Origin: Streptomyces sp. P9-A2
GTDB lineage: Bacteria; Actinomycetota; Actinomycetes; Streptomycetales; Streptomycetaceae
Assembly: GCF_036634175.1 (NCBI RefSeq)
Contig: NZ_JAZIFX010000001.1
Coordinates: 3,472,001 to 3,536,000 of the forward strand
DNA: 64,000 nt
Direction of reading: 5' to 3'
The position numbers and the translations under genes were made by a program. The notes beneath the pieces are model-generated. The model saw only the letters and a program-made list of their open reading frames with translations, had not been told where the DNA came from and did not search any database. Below, piece after piece: positions 7,646 to 17,012 of the stretch. How positions within the stretch are numbered: the first letter of the stretch is position 1; each line of letters starts with the position of its first letter.

Positions 7646-8155
7646 ATGACCACCTGGACCACCCGCCCCGAGACCACCGCCGACATCCCCGCCATCCGCG
7701 ACATCAACCTCGCCGCCTTCCCCACCGCGGTCGAGGCCGACATCGTCGACGCACTGCGCGCCGACCCGAAGGCGTGGATCGACGGACTGTCCATCATCAC
7801 CACTGCCTCCGACGGAATCCCGGTCGGATACGCCCTGCTCACCCGCTGCCACGTCGACAGTCACCCCGCCCTCGCCCTGGCCCCGTGCGCGGTACTGCCC
7901 TCCGCCCAGCGCACCGGCGCCGGCTCCGCCGCCATCCGCGCCGCCCTGGACGCAGCCCGGGCCATGGGAGAGAACCTCGTCGTCGTCCTGGGCCACGCCG
8001 ACTACTACCCGCGGTTCGGCTTCACCCCCGCCTCTCGCTTCGGTGTCCGCGCCCCCTTCGAGGTACCCGACGAGGCCATGATGGCCATGGCCCTCGACGA
8101 CACCCGCCCCGTCCCCACCGGCTCCATCCAGTACCCCGCCGCGTTCGGCGTCTGA
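7646..8155 (+). CDS. GNAT-family N-acetyltransferase (YhbS-like)
   Basis: 169 residues with a single acetyltransferase fold. Residues 5-60 carry the N-terminal strands and helices (RPETTADIPAIRDINLAAF). The acetyl-CoA loop lies near 89-96 (SAQRTGAG, a variant of the Q/RxxGxG motif), followed by a helix and the VVLGHADYYPRFGF stretch typical of the YhbS subgroup. The substrate cannot be read from the sequence; members modify small amines or protein N-termini. The ATG at 7646 matches the family start, although only a weak AG-rich site precedes it. The gene stands alone downstream of the 7-bp repeat array. Confidence 0.85.
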   Translation: MTTWTTRPETTADIPAIRDINLAAFPTAVEADIVDALRADPKAWIDGLSIITTASDGIPVGYALLTRCHVDSHPALALAPCAVLPSAQRTGAGSAAIRAALDAARAMGENLVVVLGHADYYPRFGFTPASRFGVRAPFEVPDEAMMAMALDDTRPVPTGSIQYPAAFGV

Positions 8156-8569
8156 CACCACTTGCGGTGCCCACGACTCGTCCTCCCGGGCACCACGGCC
8201 GCGCGTCTGCCGGTTGGCCGGGGAGGAAGCGACGGCCGTCGAGCGGCGAGCATGGCACCGTCGGCCAGAAGACGCCCGGTAGCACCGGGTGGCACTTCAC
8301 GGCGAAGGCTTGCGCCGGTGAGCCTTCGGCCGTGAACGCGGTGAGCGACCGGGGCGGGCCGGTGGCCGTCACGCGCTGTCGCTCGCTGCCGGGACGGCGT
8401 GTCGTGGGTGATCGTGGGTGACGAACACCGCCGTGGGCCCGGCGGCAGGGGGCGGTACAAGGGCAGGTGAACGGGCCGACGGCTCGGTGCGTCGCGCGAC
8501 CGGGCGGGAAGGCTGGGATACTGGGGGACGGAGCGCTGCCCGTGATGTGGTATTGACGGAGTAGGGGCG
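8156..8569. other. Unassigned 0.4-kb region before the LuxR-type regulator
   Basis: I see no gene here. The right end contains the GTAGGGG ribosome site for the next gene and presumably its promoter. Confidence 0.5.
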
Positions 8570-11359
8570 GTGAGCGCCGTGCCTGAGACCTACGAGAACG
8601 CTCAAGAACCGATCGTTCCGGATGTTCCCGTTGTTCCGGATGTTCCCATCGTCCCGGATGTTCCGTGCGCCGATCCTCTGGGAGACCCGTTCCTGCGCAC
8701 CCGGTTCGCCCTCCCCGCGAGACCCGCCGCGTTCCTGCGGCGGCAGCGGCTCGTCGACCACCTCGGCCAAGCTCTCGGGACGCCGTTGACACTGGTCAAC
8801 GGCGCGGCCGGGGCCGGCAAGACCCTGCTGGCCGCCGACTGGGCCGCCGGGCTGCGGTCACCGGTCGCCTGGCTCACCGTCGAAGCGGGGGACCGGCGTC
8901 CCGGGGTGTTCTGGGCGTACGTCCTTCAGACGCTGCGCGCCTGCGGTGCGCCGGCATCCGACGCGGTCGGGGCCCCCGCGGACGCTTCCGGGGTGGACCG
9001 CAGGCTGCTGACAGCGCTCGCCGCCGAGCTGAACGATCGCGACCGGCCCGTGGTCCTCGTGCTCGACGAGTACGACTGCATGACCGCTCCGGAGATCACG
9101 GAGCAACTGGCGTTCGTCCTGCACCACGCCGGGCGGGGTCTGCGCCTCGTCCTCGTCACCCGCACCGAACCTCTGCTTCCGCTGCACCGTTACCGGGCGG
9201 CCGGCGAACTGACGGAGATCCGCGCCGCCGAACTGGCCTTCACCCCCGAGGAGGCCGTCGCGCTGCTGGAGCTGCACGGTCTGAGCCTTCCGGTCCACGC
9301 CGCGCGGGCCCTGGTGGACCGCACCCGGGGCTGGGCCGCCGGCCTGCGCCTGTCCGCCCTGGCCGCTCGGGAGAGCGCCGACCCCGAGCTCTACCTGAAG
9401 GAGTTCGAGGCGGACCGCAGTACGGTCGCGGACTTCCTGCTGGCCGAGGTCCTCAAGGGTCAGACGCAGGAGACACAGGACCTCCTGCTGCGCGTCAGCG
9501 TCCTGAAGCGTTTCTGTCCCGGTCTGGCCGACGCACTGACCCTGCGGAGCGATGCCGAGCCCCTTCTCGCCGGACTGCACCGCGAGAACGCGTTCGTCGA
9601 GCATCTCGGGCACTCGTGGTACCAGCTCCACCCGCTGTTCGGGGAGATCCTCCGGGCCCATCTGCGCGTACGCCTGCCCGGGCTGGAGCCGGAACTCCAC
9701 CGGCGGGCCGCGCGGTGGCTGCGTCGTTCCGGATTCCTGCCGGAGGCACTCGCCCACAGCGCCGCCGCGGACGACTGGAATTTCGCCGCCGGTGCCCTCA
9801 TAGACGACTTGGCGATCGGCCGGCTCTTCACCGGCCCGCGCTCGGACGACCTGGCCCAGTTGTTCTCCTCCATGGGGCCCGAGGCCAGAAGCCCCGCGGC
9901 GGACCTCGTGCGCGCCGCCCACGACCTGTCCCGGTGCGATCTCGATCGTGGTCGGGCACACCTGCGCCACGCCGAGGAGCGACTGGCGGACGACGTGCCC
10001 GGCCCGGTGGACGACGTGCCCGGCCCGGCGGCCGCCCGGCTGAGCTGTGCGCTGCTCGAGGCACTGGCCGCCCGGCTGGCCGGATGTCCTTCACGGGTCG
10101 AAAAGGCCGCCGAAGCGGCCGATGAACTGCGGTGGGAAGTCCCGGCACACCTTCTGGACGAGCATCCCGAACTCACCGCTCTCCTGCTGACCCATCTGGG
10201 CTCGGCACGCCTGTGGGCCGGGCGTTTCGAGGACGCGCGCGCTGTCCTGACCACCGTGGCCGGCACCCCCGGCGGAGCCTCCACCGTGCTGCCCCGGGAG
10301 GAGTCGATGGGGCACCTGGCCCTGCTCGACTATCTGAACGGCTGGCCCGGCCGGGCGGAACGCAAGGCACTGGCGGCGCTGTCCGAGGCGGAGCGGGCCG
10401 ACCCGCTCCGGCCGTCCGGCTCCGGCATCGGCTCCAGCTCCGGCATCGGCATCGGCTCCGGCTCCGGCATCGGACGGCTGGTTCTGGCCGCCGTGGCTGT
10501 CGACCGCCATGAACTGGGCCGGGCCCAGGCCCTCCTCGACGAGACGGCCCAGCTCCCTTCGGCGACGCGCGACCCGGTGACGGCGGCAGGGCGAGCCCTC
10601 GCCACAGCCCGCCTCCTGCTGGTCAGGGGCAAGACACGAGCCGCCGTCGAGGCGGCGGACCCGGCCGTCTCCACCGCCGTGGCCTCACCCTGGGCGGCAA
10701 GCCATGAAATGCTCGTCGCCTCCGCCGCCCACCTGGCCGAAGGACGGCCGGACAGAGCCGCCGAGGTGCTCCAGGGAGTCTCCGGCGACCAGCCGGTGTG
10801 TGCCGTGGAGGCCGCGGCGATCCAGCTCGCCGCAGGGCGTCCCGGGGCCGCCGTCGACCTGCTCGACAGCATCCGCGCCAAGGACCGGACCGGTCCGGCG
10901 GTGACCGTGGGGGCAGCACTGGTCAGGGCGCGGGTCGCGGAGGAGGCGGGGGACACCGCCACCGCCCACAGGCTCGTGGCACAGGCTCTCCTCGGCGCCC
11001 GGCAGGAGCGGCTGCGGCGTCCGTTCCTCGATGCCGGAGCGTGGATCCGGCCTCTTCTGGCCACGGCTCCGTTGCACGCGCTGGCGGCGGGCTGGCTCAC
11101 GCCCGGCCCGCCGCGACGCGGTGAGCAGCCCCGGACGGAGCCGTTGCCTCCGCTGCTCGTCGCGGCGGAACTGAGCGGACGCGAGCACGACGTCCTGGAG
11201 CGACTGGCCCGGATGATGTCGACCGAGGAGATCGCCGCCGACCTCTACCTGTCGGTGAACACGGTGAAGACCCACCTCAAGAGCGTCTACCGGAAACTGG
11301 CGGTGAACCGGCGCAACGAAGCGGTGCGCCGCGCGCGCGAACTCCGGCTGATCCGGTGA
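8570..11359 (+). CDS. Large LuxR-family (MalT/LAL-type) ATP-binding transcriptional regulator
   Basis: 929 residues. After a repetitive N-terminus (VPDVP units, residues 15-31) there is a STAND-type NTPase with Walker A GAAGAGKT near 79-86 and a Walker B-like VVLVLDEYD near 161-169. A winged-helix and TPR-like helical region fills the middle, with a low-complexity Ser/Gly/Ile insert near 620-640. The C-terminus (about 867-925) is a LuxR helix-turn-helix (SGREHDVLERLARMMSTEEI, then SVNTVKTH). Such proteins bind ATP and an inducer, oligomerise and activate nearby operons. The likely target is the MFS exporter 235 bp downstream on the same strand; that is an inference from position. The start is a GTG. 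Confidence 0.9.
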   Translation: MSAVPETYENAQEPIVPDVPVVPDVPIVPDVPCADPLGDPFLRTRFALPARPAAFLRRQRLVDHLGQALGTPLTLVNGAAGAGKTLLAADWAAGLRSPVAWLTVEAGDRRPGVFWAYVLQTLRACGAPASDAVGAPADASGVDRRLLTALAAELNDRDRPVVLVLDEYDCMTAPEITEQLAFVLHHAGRGLRLVLVTRTEPLLPLHRYRAAGELTEIRAAELAFTPEEAVALLELHGLSLPVHAARALVDRTRGWAAGLRLSALAARESADPELYLKEFEADRSTVADFLLAEVLKGQTQETQDLLLRVSVLKRFCPGLADALTLRSDAEPLLAGLHRENAFVEHLGHSWYQLHPLFGEILRAHLRVRLPGLEPELHRRAARWLRRSGFLPEALAHSAAADDWNFAAGALIDDLAIGRLFTGPRSDDLAQLFSSMGPEARSPAADLVRAAHDLSRCDLDRGRAHLRHAEERLADDVPGPVDDVPGPAAARLSCALLEALAARLAGCPSRVEKAAEAADELRWEVPAHLLDEHPELTALLLTHLGSARLWAGRFEDARAVLTTVAGTPGGASTVLPREESMGHLALLDYLNGWPGRAERKALAALSEAERADPLRPSGSGIGSSSGIGIGSGSGIGRLVLAAVAVDRHELGRAQALLDETAQLPSATRDPVTAAGRALATARLLLVRGKTRAAVEAADPAVSTAVASPWAASHEMLVASAAHLAEGRPDRAAEVLQGVSGDQPVCAVEAAAIQLAAGRPGAAVDLLDSIRAKDRTGPAVTVGAALVRARVAEEAGDTATAHRLVAQALLGARQERLRRPFLDAGAWIRPLLATAPLHALAAGWLTPGPPRRGEQPRTEPLPPLLVAAELSGREHDVLERLARMMSTEEIAADLYLSVNTVKTHLKSVYRKLAVNRRNEAVRRARELRLIR

Positions 11360-11391
11360 ACGCGCGTCGGTGAGAGAGGCGGCGCCCGTCC

Positions 11392-11459
11392 TCCCACCGG
11401 CGGGACGTCACGAGGCTCAGCCCTTCCCACCGGCAGGACGTCACAGGGCTCAGCCCTTC
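11392..11459 (+). repeat. Two 34-bp direct repeats between regulator and exporter
   Basis: TCCCACCGGCGGGACGTCAC is repeated with two changes 33-34 bp later, each followed by a GGCTCAGCCCTTC tail. The pair lies in the presumed promoter region of the MFS exporter gene and could be an operator for the upstream LuxR-type regulator. Confidence 0.75.
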
Positions 11460-11594
11460 CCCCGTGGCGGGTGAGGCACGGGGCGCGTGCTTCGGATGTG
11501 ATGGGAGGGGCGATGGAAGGAGCGGCGGGGCGTGCGCCGGCCCGCGGCCGGCCGACCCCACCGGCGTACCGGCCGACTCGGCGAGGTGGACACC

Positions 11595-13223
11595 GTGAAG
11601 CACTGGAGGGCCCTGATCGTCCTCGGTACGGCCCAGTTCCTGATGGTCCTGGACACCTCCGTCATGAACGTCTCCATCAGTCAGCTGGTCGAGGACTTCG
11701 ACACCGAGGTCACCGCCATCCAGGCCGTCATCACGCTGTACGCGCTGGTCATGGCCGCGTTCATGATCATCGGCGGTAGGTTCGGGGACATCCTGGGGCG
11801 TCGCCGCATGTTCCTTCTGGGGCTGGTCGTCTACGGCGTGGGGTCGGCCCTGACCGCTGTGGCGCCCACGCTGTGGGTCCTCACGCTGGGCTGGTCCGTC
11901 ATCGAGGGGCTCGGAGCCGCCATGGTGCTGCCGGCCATGGTCGCCCTCGTCGCGGAGTCGTACCGCGGGAAGGACCGGGCTGTCGCCTACGCGGTCATCG
12001 GCGGGCTCGCCGGCGCCGGGATCGCGGTCGGCCCACTGCTGGGCGGCTGGGTGACGACGTATCTCACCTGGCGGCTGGTCTTCGCCGGCGAGGTCGTGGT
12101 CGTCGTGGCCGTCCTGCTGTGCCGTCGGGTGATCGCGACGCCCGTCCGGACCGGCTCGCCTCCCCGGCTGGACGGCGTCGGTGCCGTGCTCTCGGCGGCC
12201 GGACTGGGTCTGGGCGTGTTCGGCGTGCTGCAGAGCAGCACGTGGGGATGGGTGCAGCCCCGGAATCCTCCCTTCACCGTGTTCGGCTTCGCCCCGACGC
12301 TGTTCGTCGTCGGCGCCGGAGTGGCCACCCTGGCCCTCTTCCGGTACTGGGAGCGGCGTCGTGACGATCGAGGCGCCGACCCCCTTGTGCATCTGTCCCT
12401 GTTGGGCAGGCCCGTGCTGCGGTCCGGCCTGCTGATGCTGCTGAGCCAGAACCTCATCCTGCTGGGACTGTTCTTCACCATCCCGCTGTACTTGCAGGTG
12501 GTTCAGGGGTTCGACGCCTTCCAGACAGGGCTGCGCCTGCTCCCGGTGTCCGCCACCATGCTCGTGACCTCCCTGTGCGCGTCCTCGCTGGGACCGGTGG
12601 TGGGGCCGCGCCGGGTGGTCCGGCTGGCCCTGGTGATCCTGACGGCGGCCATCGTGTGGCTGCTGGCCACCATCGACCCGGTCATCGACGACGCGCAGTT
12701 CGCCGGTGCCATGGCCCTGCTGGGCGTGGGCGTCGGCCTGCTCGCCTCGCAGTTGGGCAACGTCGTCCAGTCCAGCGTCGGCGACGAGGAACGCAGTGAG
12801 GCCGGAGGGCTTCAGTTCACGGCGCAGAATCTGGGCTCGGCGCTGGGCACCGCTCTCATCGGGTCGATCCTCATCGGTGCGCTGGCCCACGTCCTCACCA
12901 CGCAGGTGGCGGACAACCCGCGGCTGTCGGAGGAGACCCGTGAGCAGGCCGGTGTCGCTCTCCAGGCCGGAGTCACCTTCGTCTCCACCGATCAGGTGCG
13001 CTCGGCGGCCGAGCGTGCCGGGTTGCCGCCGTCCGAGGTCGACGCCGTCGCGGACTCCTACGCCTCCGCGCAGCTGGGCGGTCTGAAGGCGGCGATCCTG
13101 GCCACCGGCGGCATCGCGCTCGCCAGTTTCCTGGTCACACCGCACCTCCCGACCGCCCGGGGAAGCCGTCCGCGACAGCCGGATGCCGACGCTCCGGCCG
13201 GAGCGACCGGAGCGATGCGCTGA
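11595..13223 (+). CDS. MFS drug exporter of the DHA2 (EmrB/QacA) family
   Basis: About 542 residues with 14 predicted membrane spans. Motif A between spans 2 and 3 reads GGRFGDILGRRR, and motif C in span 5 is AGAGIAVGPLLGGW, which marks an antiporter. An aspartate in span 1 (LVLDTSVMNV) is the family proton-coupling residue. It would pump hydrophobic compounds out using the proton gradient. The GTG at 11595 is preferred because GAGGTGG ends five bases before it; the GTG at 11586 and an earlier ATG are also in frame. It follows the LuxR-type regulator and lies 18 bp before another membrane protein, suggesting an operon. Confidence 0.9.
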   Translation: MKHWRALIVLGTAQFLMVLDTSVMNVSISQLVEDFDTEVTAIQAVITLYALVMAAFMIIGGRFGDILGRRRMFLLGLVVYGVGSALTAVAPTLWVLTLGWSVIEGLGAAMVLPAMVALVAESYRGKDRAVAYAVIGGLAGAGIAVGPLLGGWVTTYLTWRLVFAGEVVVVVAVLLCRRVIATPVRTGSPPRLDGVGAVLSAAGLGLGVFGVLQSSTWGWVQPRNPPFTVFGFAPTLFVVGAGVATLALFRYWERRRDDRGADPLVHLSLLGRPVLRSGLLMLLSQNLILLGLFFTIPLYLQVVQGFDAFQTGLRLLPVSATMLVTSLCASSLGPVVGPRRVVRLALVILTAAIVWLLATIDPVIDDAQFAGAMALLGVGVGLLASQLGNVVQSSVGDEERSEAGGLQFTAQNLGSALGTALIGSILIGALAHVLTTQVADNPRLSEETREQAGVALQAGVTFVSTDQVRSAAERAGLPPSEVDAVADSYASAQLGGLKAAILATGGIALASFLVTPHLPTARGSRPRQPDADAPAGATGAMR

Positions 13224-13241
13224 GTCCGGAGGGAGTCACCG

Positions 13242-13769
13242 GTGTCCAGAGCAAGGACCGGCCCGGCCACGGCCCGCAGAGCGCGCCGTGCCGCGCACCG
13301 AGCCCGCGCGGACTACACGGGCGGCGTCTACGGATCCATGCTCGCGGCCTCCGTGGTGATCGGCGCCGGCTCCCTGGGCTCGTTCCCCCGCGCCGAGCTG
13401 GTGCTGTTGCTGCTGCTCACCGGCGTGGTGTTCTGGATCGCGCACGTGCATGCCCAGCTGTTCGGGGCGCGCCTGGCACAACAGACGCCCGACCGCCGGG
13501 TCGTGCTGCACGTGTGCCGCGACGAGTGGCCGATCGTCAAGGCCGCCGTCCCGCCGGCCGCCGCGGTGGCCGTCAGCCCGCTCCTGGGCCTGGATGTGCA
13601 AGGTGCCTTCTGGCTGGCTCTCTCCGTCGCCGTGGCCGGCCAGGTGGGCTGGTCCGTGGCAGCGGCTCGCCACGCCGGTGCTTCGCGGCGGCTTGTGGCC
13701 GTCACCGCTTCGGTCAACCTGTTGCTCGGTCTGCTGATCATCTCCTTCAAGATCGTTCTGAAGCACTGA
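13242..13769 (+). CDS. Small integral membrane protein of unknown function
   Basis: 175 residues. A basic N-terminus (many Arg/Ala) precedes four likely membrane spans: about 32-50, 54-72, 108-145 and 155-172. The segment between the second and third spans carries a FGARLAQQTPDRRVVLHVCRDE stretch that would face the cytoplasm. The GTG start has GGAGGG upstream and lies 18 bp after the exporter stop, so the two are probably cotranscribed. I recognise it as a conserved actinobacterial membrane protein but can assign no function. Confidence 0.75.
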   Translation: MSRARTGPATARRARRAAHRARADYTGGVYGSMLAASVVIGAGSLGSFPRAELVLLLLLTGVVFWIAHVHAQLFGARLAQQTPDRRVVLHVCRDEWPIVKAAVPPAAAVAVSPLLGLDVQGAFWLALSVAVAGQVGWSVAAARHAGASRRLVAVTASVNLLLGLLIISFKIVLKH

Positions 13770-13913
13770 ATCGTTCTGGAGCACTGATCCGTGGCGTCCG
13801 TCGTCCGGCGGCGGGTCACCTGTACCAGGTGAGGCCCGAAACGGCACGGAGGCGGATGATCGCAGGTAAGGACGCCGTCCGCCTGTCCCAGGAAGTCCGT
13901 GGGAGGACAGCTC

Positions 13914-14111
13914 GTGCGCTACGAGATCCGAATCGAGGGACACCTGTCGGAAACGCTGGCCAAAGCCTTCCCGGAGCTGGGCCACGTCGTGATGTCCGGC
14001 CAGACCGTTCTGTTCGGCCCCGTCGTGGACGAGGCGCACCTGTACGGGCTGCTGGCGCGCTGCCGGTCACTGGGACTGCGTGTCGTGGAGATGCGGCAGC
14101 TGCCGGAGTGA
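13914..14111 (+). CDS. Conserved small protein of 65 residues
   Basis: Begins with a GTG preceded by GGGAGGAC at ideal spacing. The product (RYEIRIEGHLSETLAKAFPE and onward) alternates short beta-strands and helices and ends VVEMRQLPE, like a small ferredoxin-fold protein. Homologs of this size occur in many Streptomyces, usually unlinked to known pathways. No catalytic motif is visible. Confidence 0.7.
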   Translation: MRYEIRIEGHLSETLAKAFPELGHVVMSGQTVLFGPVVDEAHLYGLLARCRSLGLRVVEMRQLPE

Positions 14112-14188
14112 CGGGACCCGGCGGTGTGCGACACCGGATCAGCCTCCGGAGGGCCGTGAAGCAGATCGGAGCCGCTCCGGTCCGGGCC

Positions 14189-14318
14189 GGCCGGAGCGGC
14201 CCGGAGCGGCCCGGAGCGGCCCGGAGCGGCGGGTGGCTTCCAGCGCCTCGAAGTCCCGCTCGTTCCGGTCGGCACAGGCCGGTCGGCACAGGCCGGTCAG
14301 CGCAGGCCGGTCGGCGCA
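14189..14318. repeat. Short tandem repeats overlapping a dead DUF2252 gene
   Basis: Four units of CCGGAGCGGCC (11 bp, 14189-14228) are followed after a gap by three 14-bp units of the type CCGGTCGGCACAGG (14275-14318). Both arrays lie in or beside the 3' end of a decayed gene on the minus strand. Confidence 0.8.
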
Positions 14319-14432
14319 GGACTGGGCGAACTCGGTGAGCGCGCGTCGGAACGGTCGCCGCCGCCCAGGTGGGCGGCGAGGGCGGGGGAATCGCCCGAGC
14401 GGGCGTGGGCCCGTGCCGGGGATGCCCCGCAC
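14216..14432 (-). pseudogene. DUF2252 protein, frameshifted C-terminal remnant
   Basis: Two minus-strand frames together give the characteristic end of DUF2252 proteins: LCGASPARAHARSGDSPALA in one frame, then RRALTEFAQSCAD and NERDFEALEATR in the next. A single lost base near 14353 explains the frame change. A 14-bp unit repeated three times has inserted 42 bp between CADR and NERD. The N-terminal 300-plus residues are absent. Confidence 0.75.
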
Positions 14433-14681
14433 AACCGGACGAAGGGGAAGCCGACCCGGCCCCGTGGTCTTCTCCGTTCGGCCGGAAGGCCGAGGGGACA
14501 GGCGCCCGGAGATTCCCACCCCCGCCGCCACGTCGGCGCCGACGGATCACCCGTGGTGGGTGAACCCGGCACCCGGTGACAGGCGTGATCCTGGAGCGAT
14601 CAGGTCCCTTGCACAACGTCCCTTCACATCCCGCCCCGAAGGCGGTCCTGGAGCGACCGCTCGCTCACGCGAGGAGGAGCC
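14433..14681. other. Leader region before the HdeD-like gene
   Basis: No gene is seen. A GAGGAGG ribosome site for the next gene lies at its right end. Confidence 0.5.
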
Positions 14682-15344
14682 ATGACCATGCCGCGTGGTC
14701 CGGCATCGCGCACCGGAGAAGAGCACCGACCCGACGGGACGGGCCCCGGCCCGGGAGGCGACTCCACATACGTACTCGCGCGGCTCGGCCGTTCATGGAC
14801 CTGGCTCCTCGGCTCTGCCGTCTCGACACTGGTACCGGGCGTCCTGGTACTGGTCTGGCCGGAGGGGACCCTGCACGTCCTGGCCGTCCTCGTCGGCCTG
14901 TACCTGCTGGTGACCGGGGCGTTCCGGTTCGTGGCCGTCTTCGGCCGGGAGGAGCACGGTGAACGGATCCCAGGGTTGCTCCTGGCCGTGCTGTACGTCC
15001 TGGCCGGGGTGCTGTGCCTGCGAAACCCGCTGCAGACCGTCGCCGCGCTCTCGCTGATCGTCGGCGTCGTCTGGCTCGTGTCCGGCATCCTCACCCTCTA
15101 CACGGCCATCGCCGCCCAGGACCTGCCGCACCGCGGCGTCGTCCTGGGCGTCGCGGTGCTCGGCATCGTCGCGGGGATCGTGGTGCTCGCCCTGCCGGCG
15201 GAGTCGGCCCGCGCCCTGACCCGGCTGCTCGGCCTGTGGCTCGTCCTGCTCGGCCTGGCCGAGGCGGTGGTCGCTCTCGCATGGCGGGCCGCGCTCCGCA
15301 AGACACACACCAGAGGGCCGCACGCTCCCGCCGGGGCGGCCTGA
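14682..15344 (+). CDS. HdeD/DUF308-family membrane protein
   Basis: 220 residues. After a hydrophilic N-terminus of about 40 residues, six membrane spans alternate in the DUF308 duplicated three-span pattern (for example WLLGSAVSTLVPGVLVLVWP and GVLGVAVLGIVAGIVVLALP-type segments with a conserved Pro). HdeD of E. coli takes part in acid resistance; the role in actinobacteria is unproved. It opens a run of membrane proteins on the plus strand reaching 19.9 kb. The ATG has GAGGAGG seven bases upstream. Confidence 0.85.
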   Translation: MTMPRGPASRTGEEHRPDGTGPGPGGDSTYVLARLGRSWTWLLGSAVSTLVPGVLVLVWPEGTLHVLAVLVGLYLLVTGAFRFVAVFGREEHGERIPGLLLAVLYVLAGVLCLRNPLQTVAALSLIVGVVWLVSGILTLYTAIAAQDLPHRGVVLGVAVLGIVAGIVVLALPAESARALTRLLGLWLVLLGLAEAVVALAWRAALRKTHTRGPHAPAGAA

Positions 15345-15382
15345 CACCGCTCCCGGACTTGTGCGGGCGCCTCCCCCTCCGG

Positions 15383-15450
15383 TCCTCCCGGGCGGCGACC
15401 GTCGCGGCCGTCCTCCCGGCCTTCCTCCCGGGCGGCGACCGTCGCGGCCG
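15383..15450 (+). repeat. 28-bp direct repeat pair
   Basis: TCCTCCCGGGCGGCGACCGT followed by CGCGGCCG occurs at 15383-15410 and 15423-15450, in the gap ahead of the next membrane protein. It probably arose by local duplication and could hold part of that gene's promoter. Confidence 0.85.
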
Positions 15451-15479
15451 GGGCGGCGCCCCCACGGAGAGGAGCACCC

Positions 15480-16817
15480 ATGAACCCGGCCGCGACCCCG
15501 GATCCGCCGGACTCCGGCGGATCCGGGAACCCGAAATACGTCATCACCGCCGAGGAACGAGCGGAATACGAGCGACTGCGCCGCCACACGGCCGTGCGAC
15601 ACCGGCGGATACGCCTGGCGAGCTCCTCGGTCCTCCTTCTGCTGACCCTGCTGCTCGCTCCCCTGGCCGTCGTCGCGGCCTGGGTCCAGGACACGGTCTC
15701 CGACACCGACAGGTACGTGGAGACCGTCGCGCCGCTGGCGTCCGAGCCGCCCGTGCAGGAGGCCGTGATCAACCGGCTCACGGACCGTGTGGTGGAGAAC
15801 GTGGACGTCGCGGCGGTGACGGACTCGCTGGCCGAGGCCCTCCAGGACGCCGGGACGTCACCCCGCGTCGTGGAGGGGGCCGAGTCCCTGGAGGTCCCGC
15901 TGCGCAACGCGGTCAGGACCGTCGTGGACCGCACTGTCAGCGGCGTGATCACCAGCGATGCCTTCCAGCATGCCTGGGAGGGCGCCAACCGGCGGTCGCA
16001 CGCCGCGGTGGTGACCATGCTCACCGGTGACGGCACGGGTGCCGTGCGCGCCGAGGGCGACACCGTTCAGCTGCATGTGGGAGAGGTCGTCGACCAGGTG
16101 CGGGAGCGGCTCGTCGACGCGGGCTTCGAGAAGGCGGCCGCCATCCCGGACACCGACCGGACGATCACCCTGTTCCAGGGCGAGGAACTGAGCAAGGCGC
16201 AGGACACGATGCGGCTGCTGGACGTCCTCGGCATGTGGCTGCCCGTCCTGACCGTCGTACTCGCCGCGCTCGCCGTGTGGACCGCCCCGGCACACCGCGT
16301 GATGCTGATGATCACTGCGACGGGTACCGGTGTGATGATGATGGGGCTGCTCCTCGTACTGGCCGTGGTCCGACGGGTCTACCTGGACTCGGTTCCGCCC
16401 GCGGCGCTGCCGCCCGACGCGGCGGCGGCGATCTACGACACGTTCGTCCGCTTCCTGCGTGACAGCACGCGCACCCTGCTGATCGTCTCGGTGATCACGG
16501 CGCTGGTGGCGTACCTGTACGGTCCCGGACGCCCTGCCCGTGTCGTCCGCACGACGGCGCGACGGGGCACGACGGCCACCGGCCGGGCGCTGCGCCGCGC
16601 CGGAGTGCGCACCGGGTCCACCGGACACCGGCTGGCGGACCACCAGGCGTGGACCACCGGCGGCGCCTTCGCGGCCGGGGCGCTGGCGCTGGTGCTCTGG
16701 AACCACCCCACGGTCGGAGCGGTGGCGCTCGTCGTCGGCATCGTCCTGGCGGTCCTGGCGGTCCTGGCGGTCCTCTCGGCCACCGCTCCCCGTGGCCACG
16801 GGGAGTCCGGCCCTTGA
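15480..16817 (+). CDS. Conserved actinobacterial integral membrane protein, about 445 residues
   Basis: A cytoplasmic N-terminus (residues 1-45) leads into one membrane span (about 48-68), a long extracytoplasmic domain (70-255) rich in Val/Asp/Glu helices, and then spans near 258-275, 282-302, 335-352 and 405-435. The external domain begins WVQDTVSDTDRYVETVAPLA, a pattern shared by many Streptomyces proteins of this length, none with a proven role. GGAG precedes the ATG. Placement between HdeD and SHOCT membrane proteins hints at an envelope or stress function. Confidence 0.8.
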   Translation: MNPAATPDPPDSGGSGNPKYVITAEERAEYERLRRHTAVRHRRIRLASSSVLLLLTLLLAPLAVVAAWVQDTVSDTDRYVETVAPLASEPPVQEAVINRLTDRVVENVDVAAVTDSLAEALQDAGTSPRVVEGAESLEVPLRNAVRTVVDRTVSGVITSDAFQHAWEGANRRSHAAVVTMLTGDGTGAVRAEGDTVQLHVGEVVDQVRERLVDAGFEKAAAIPDTDRTITLFQGEELSKAQDTMRLLDVLGMWLPVLTVVLAALAVWTAPAHRVMLMITATGTGVMMMGLLLVLAVVRRVYLDSVPPAALPPDAAAAIYDTFVRFLRDSTRTLLIVSVITALVAYLYGPGRPARVVRTTARRGTTATGRALRRAGVRTGSTGHRLADHQAWTTGGAFAAGALALVLWNHPTVGAVALVVGIVLAVLAVLAVLSATAPRGHGESGP

Positions 16818-17012
16818 TCCGATGATCCGAAAGCGCGAACCCGTTGACCCGAAGGCGGGAACCCGTCCGCCGAGGGCGGCCTCACCCGGTGCGCACACTC
16901 ACCCGCGCCGGGTGAGGCCGCCCGGTCCTTGCCGTGGGCACGCTGAAGACGGCACAGAGCTGAAGACGGCACAGAGCCGCTACCGGGCGAGCGCCCGGGA
17001 CGGAGGACGGAC

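Noticed and set aside
11277..13145. 622-residue minus-strand frame
   Set aside because: Runs antisense to the MFS exporter, is His/Gln/Asp/Arg-rich as expected from GC-skewed codons, and has no domain.
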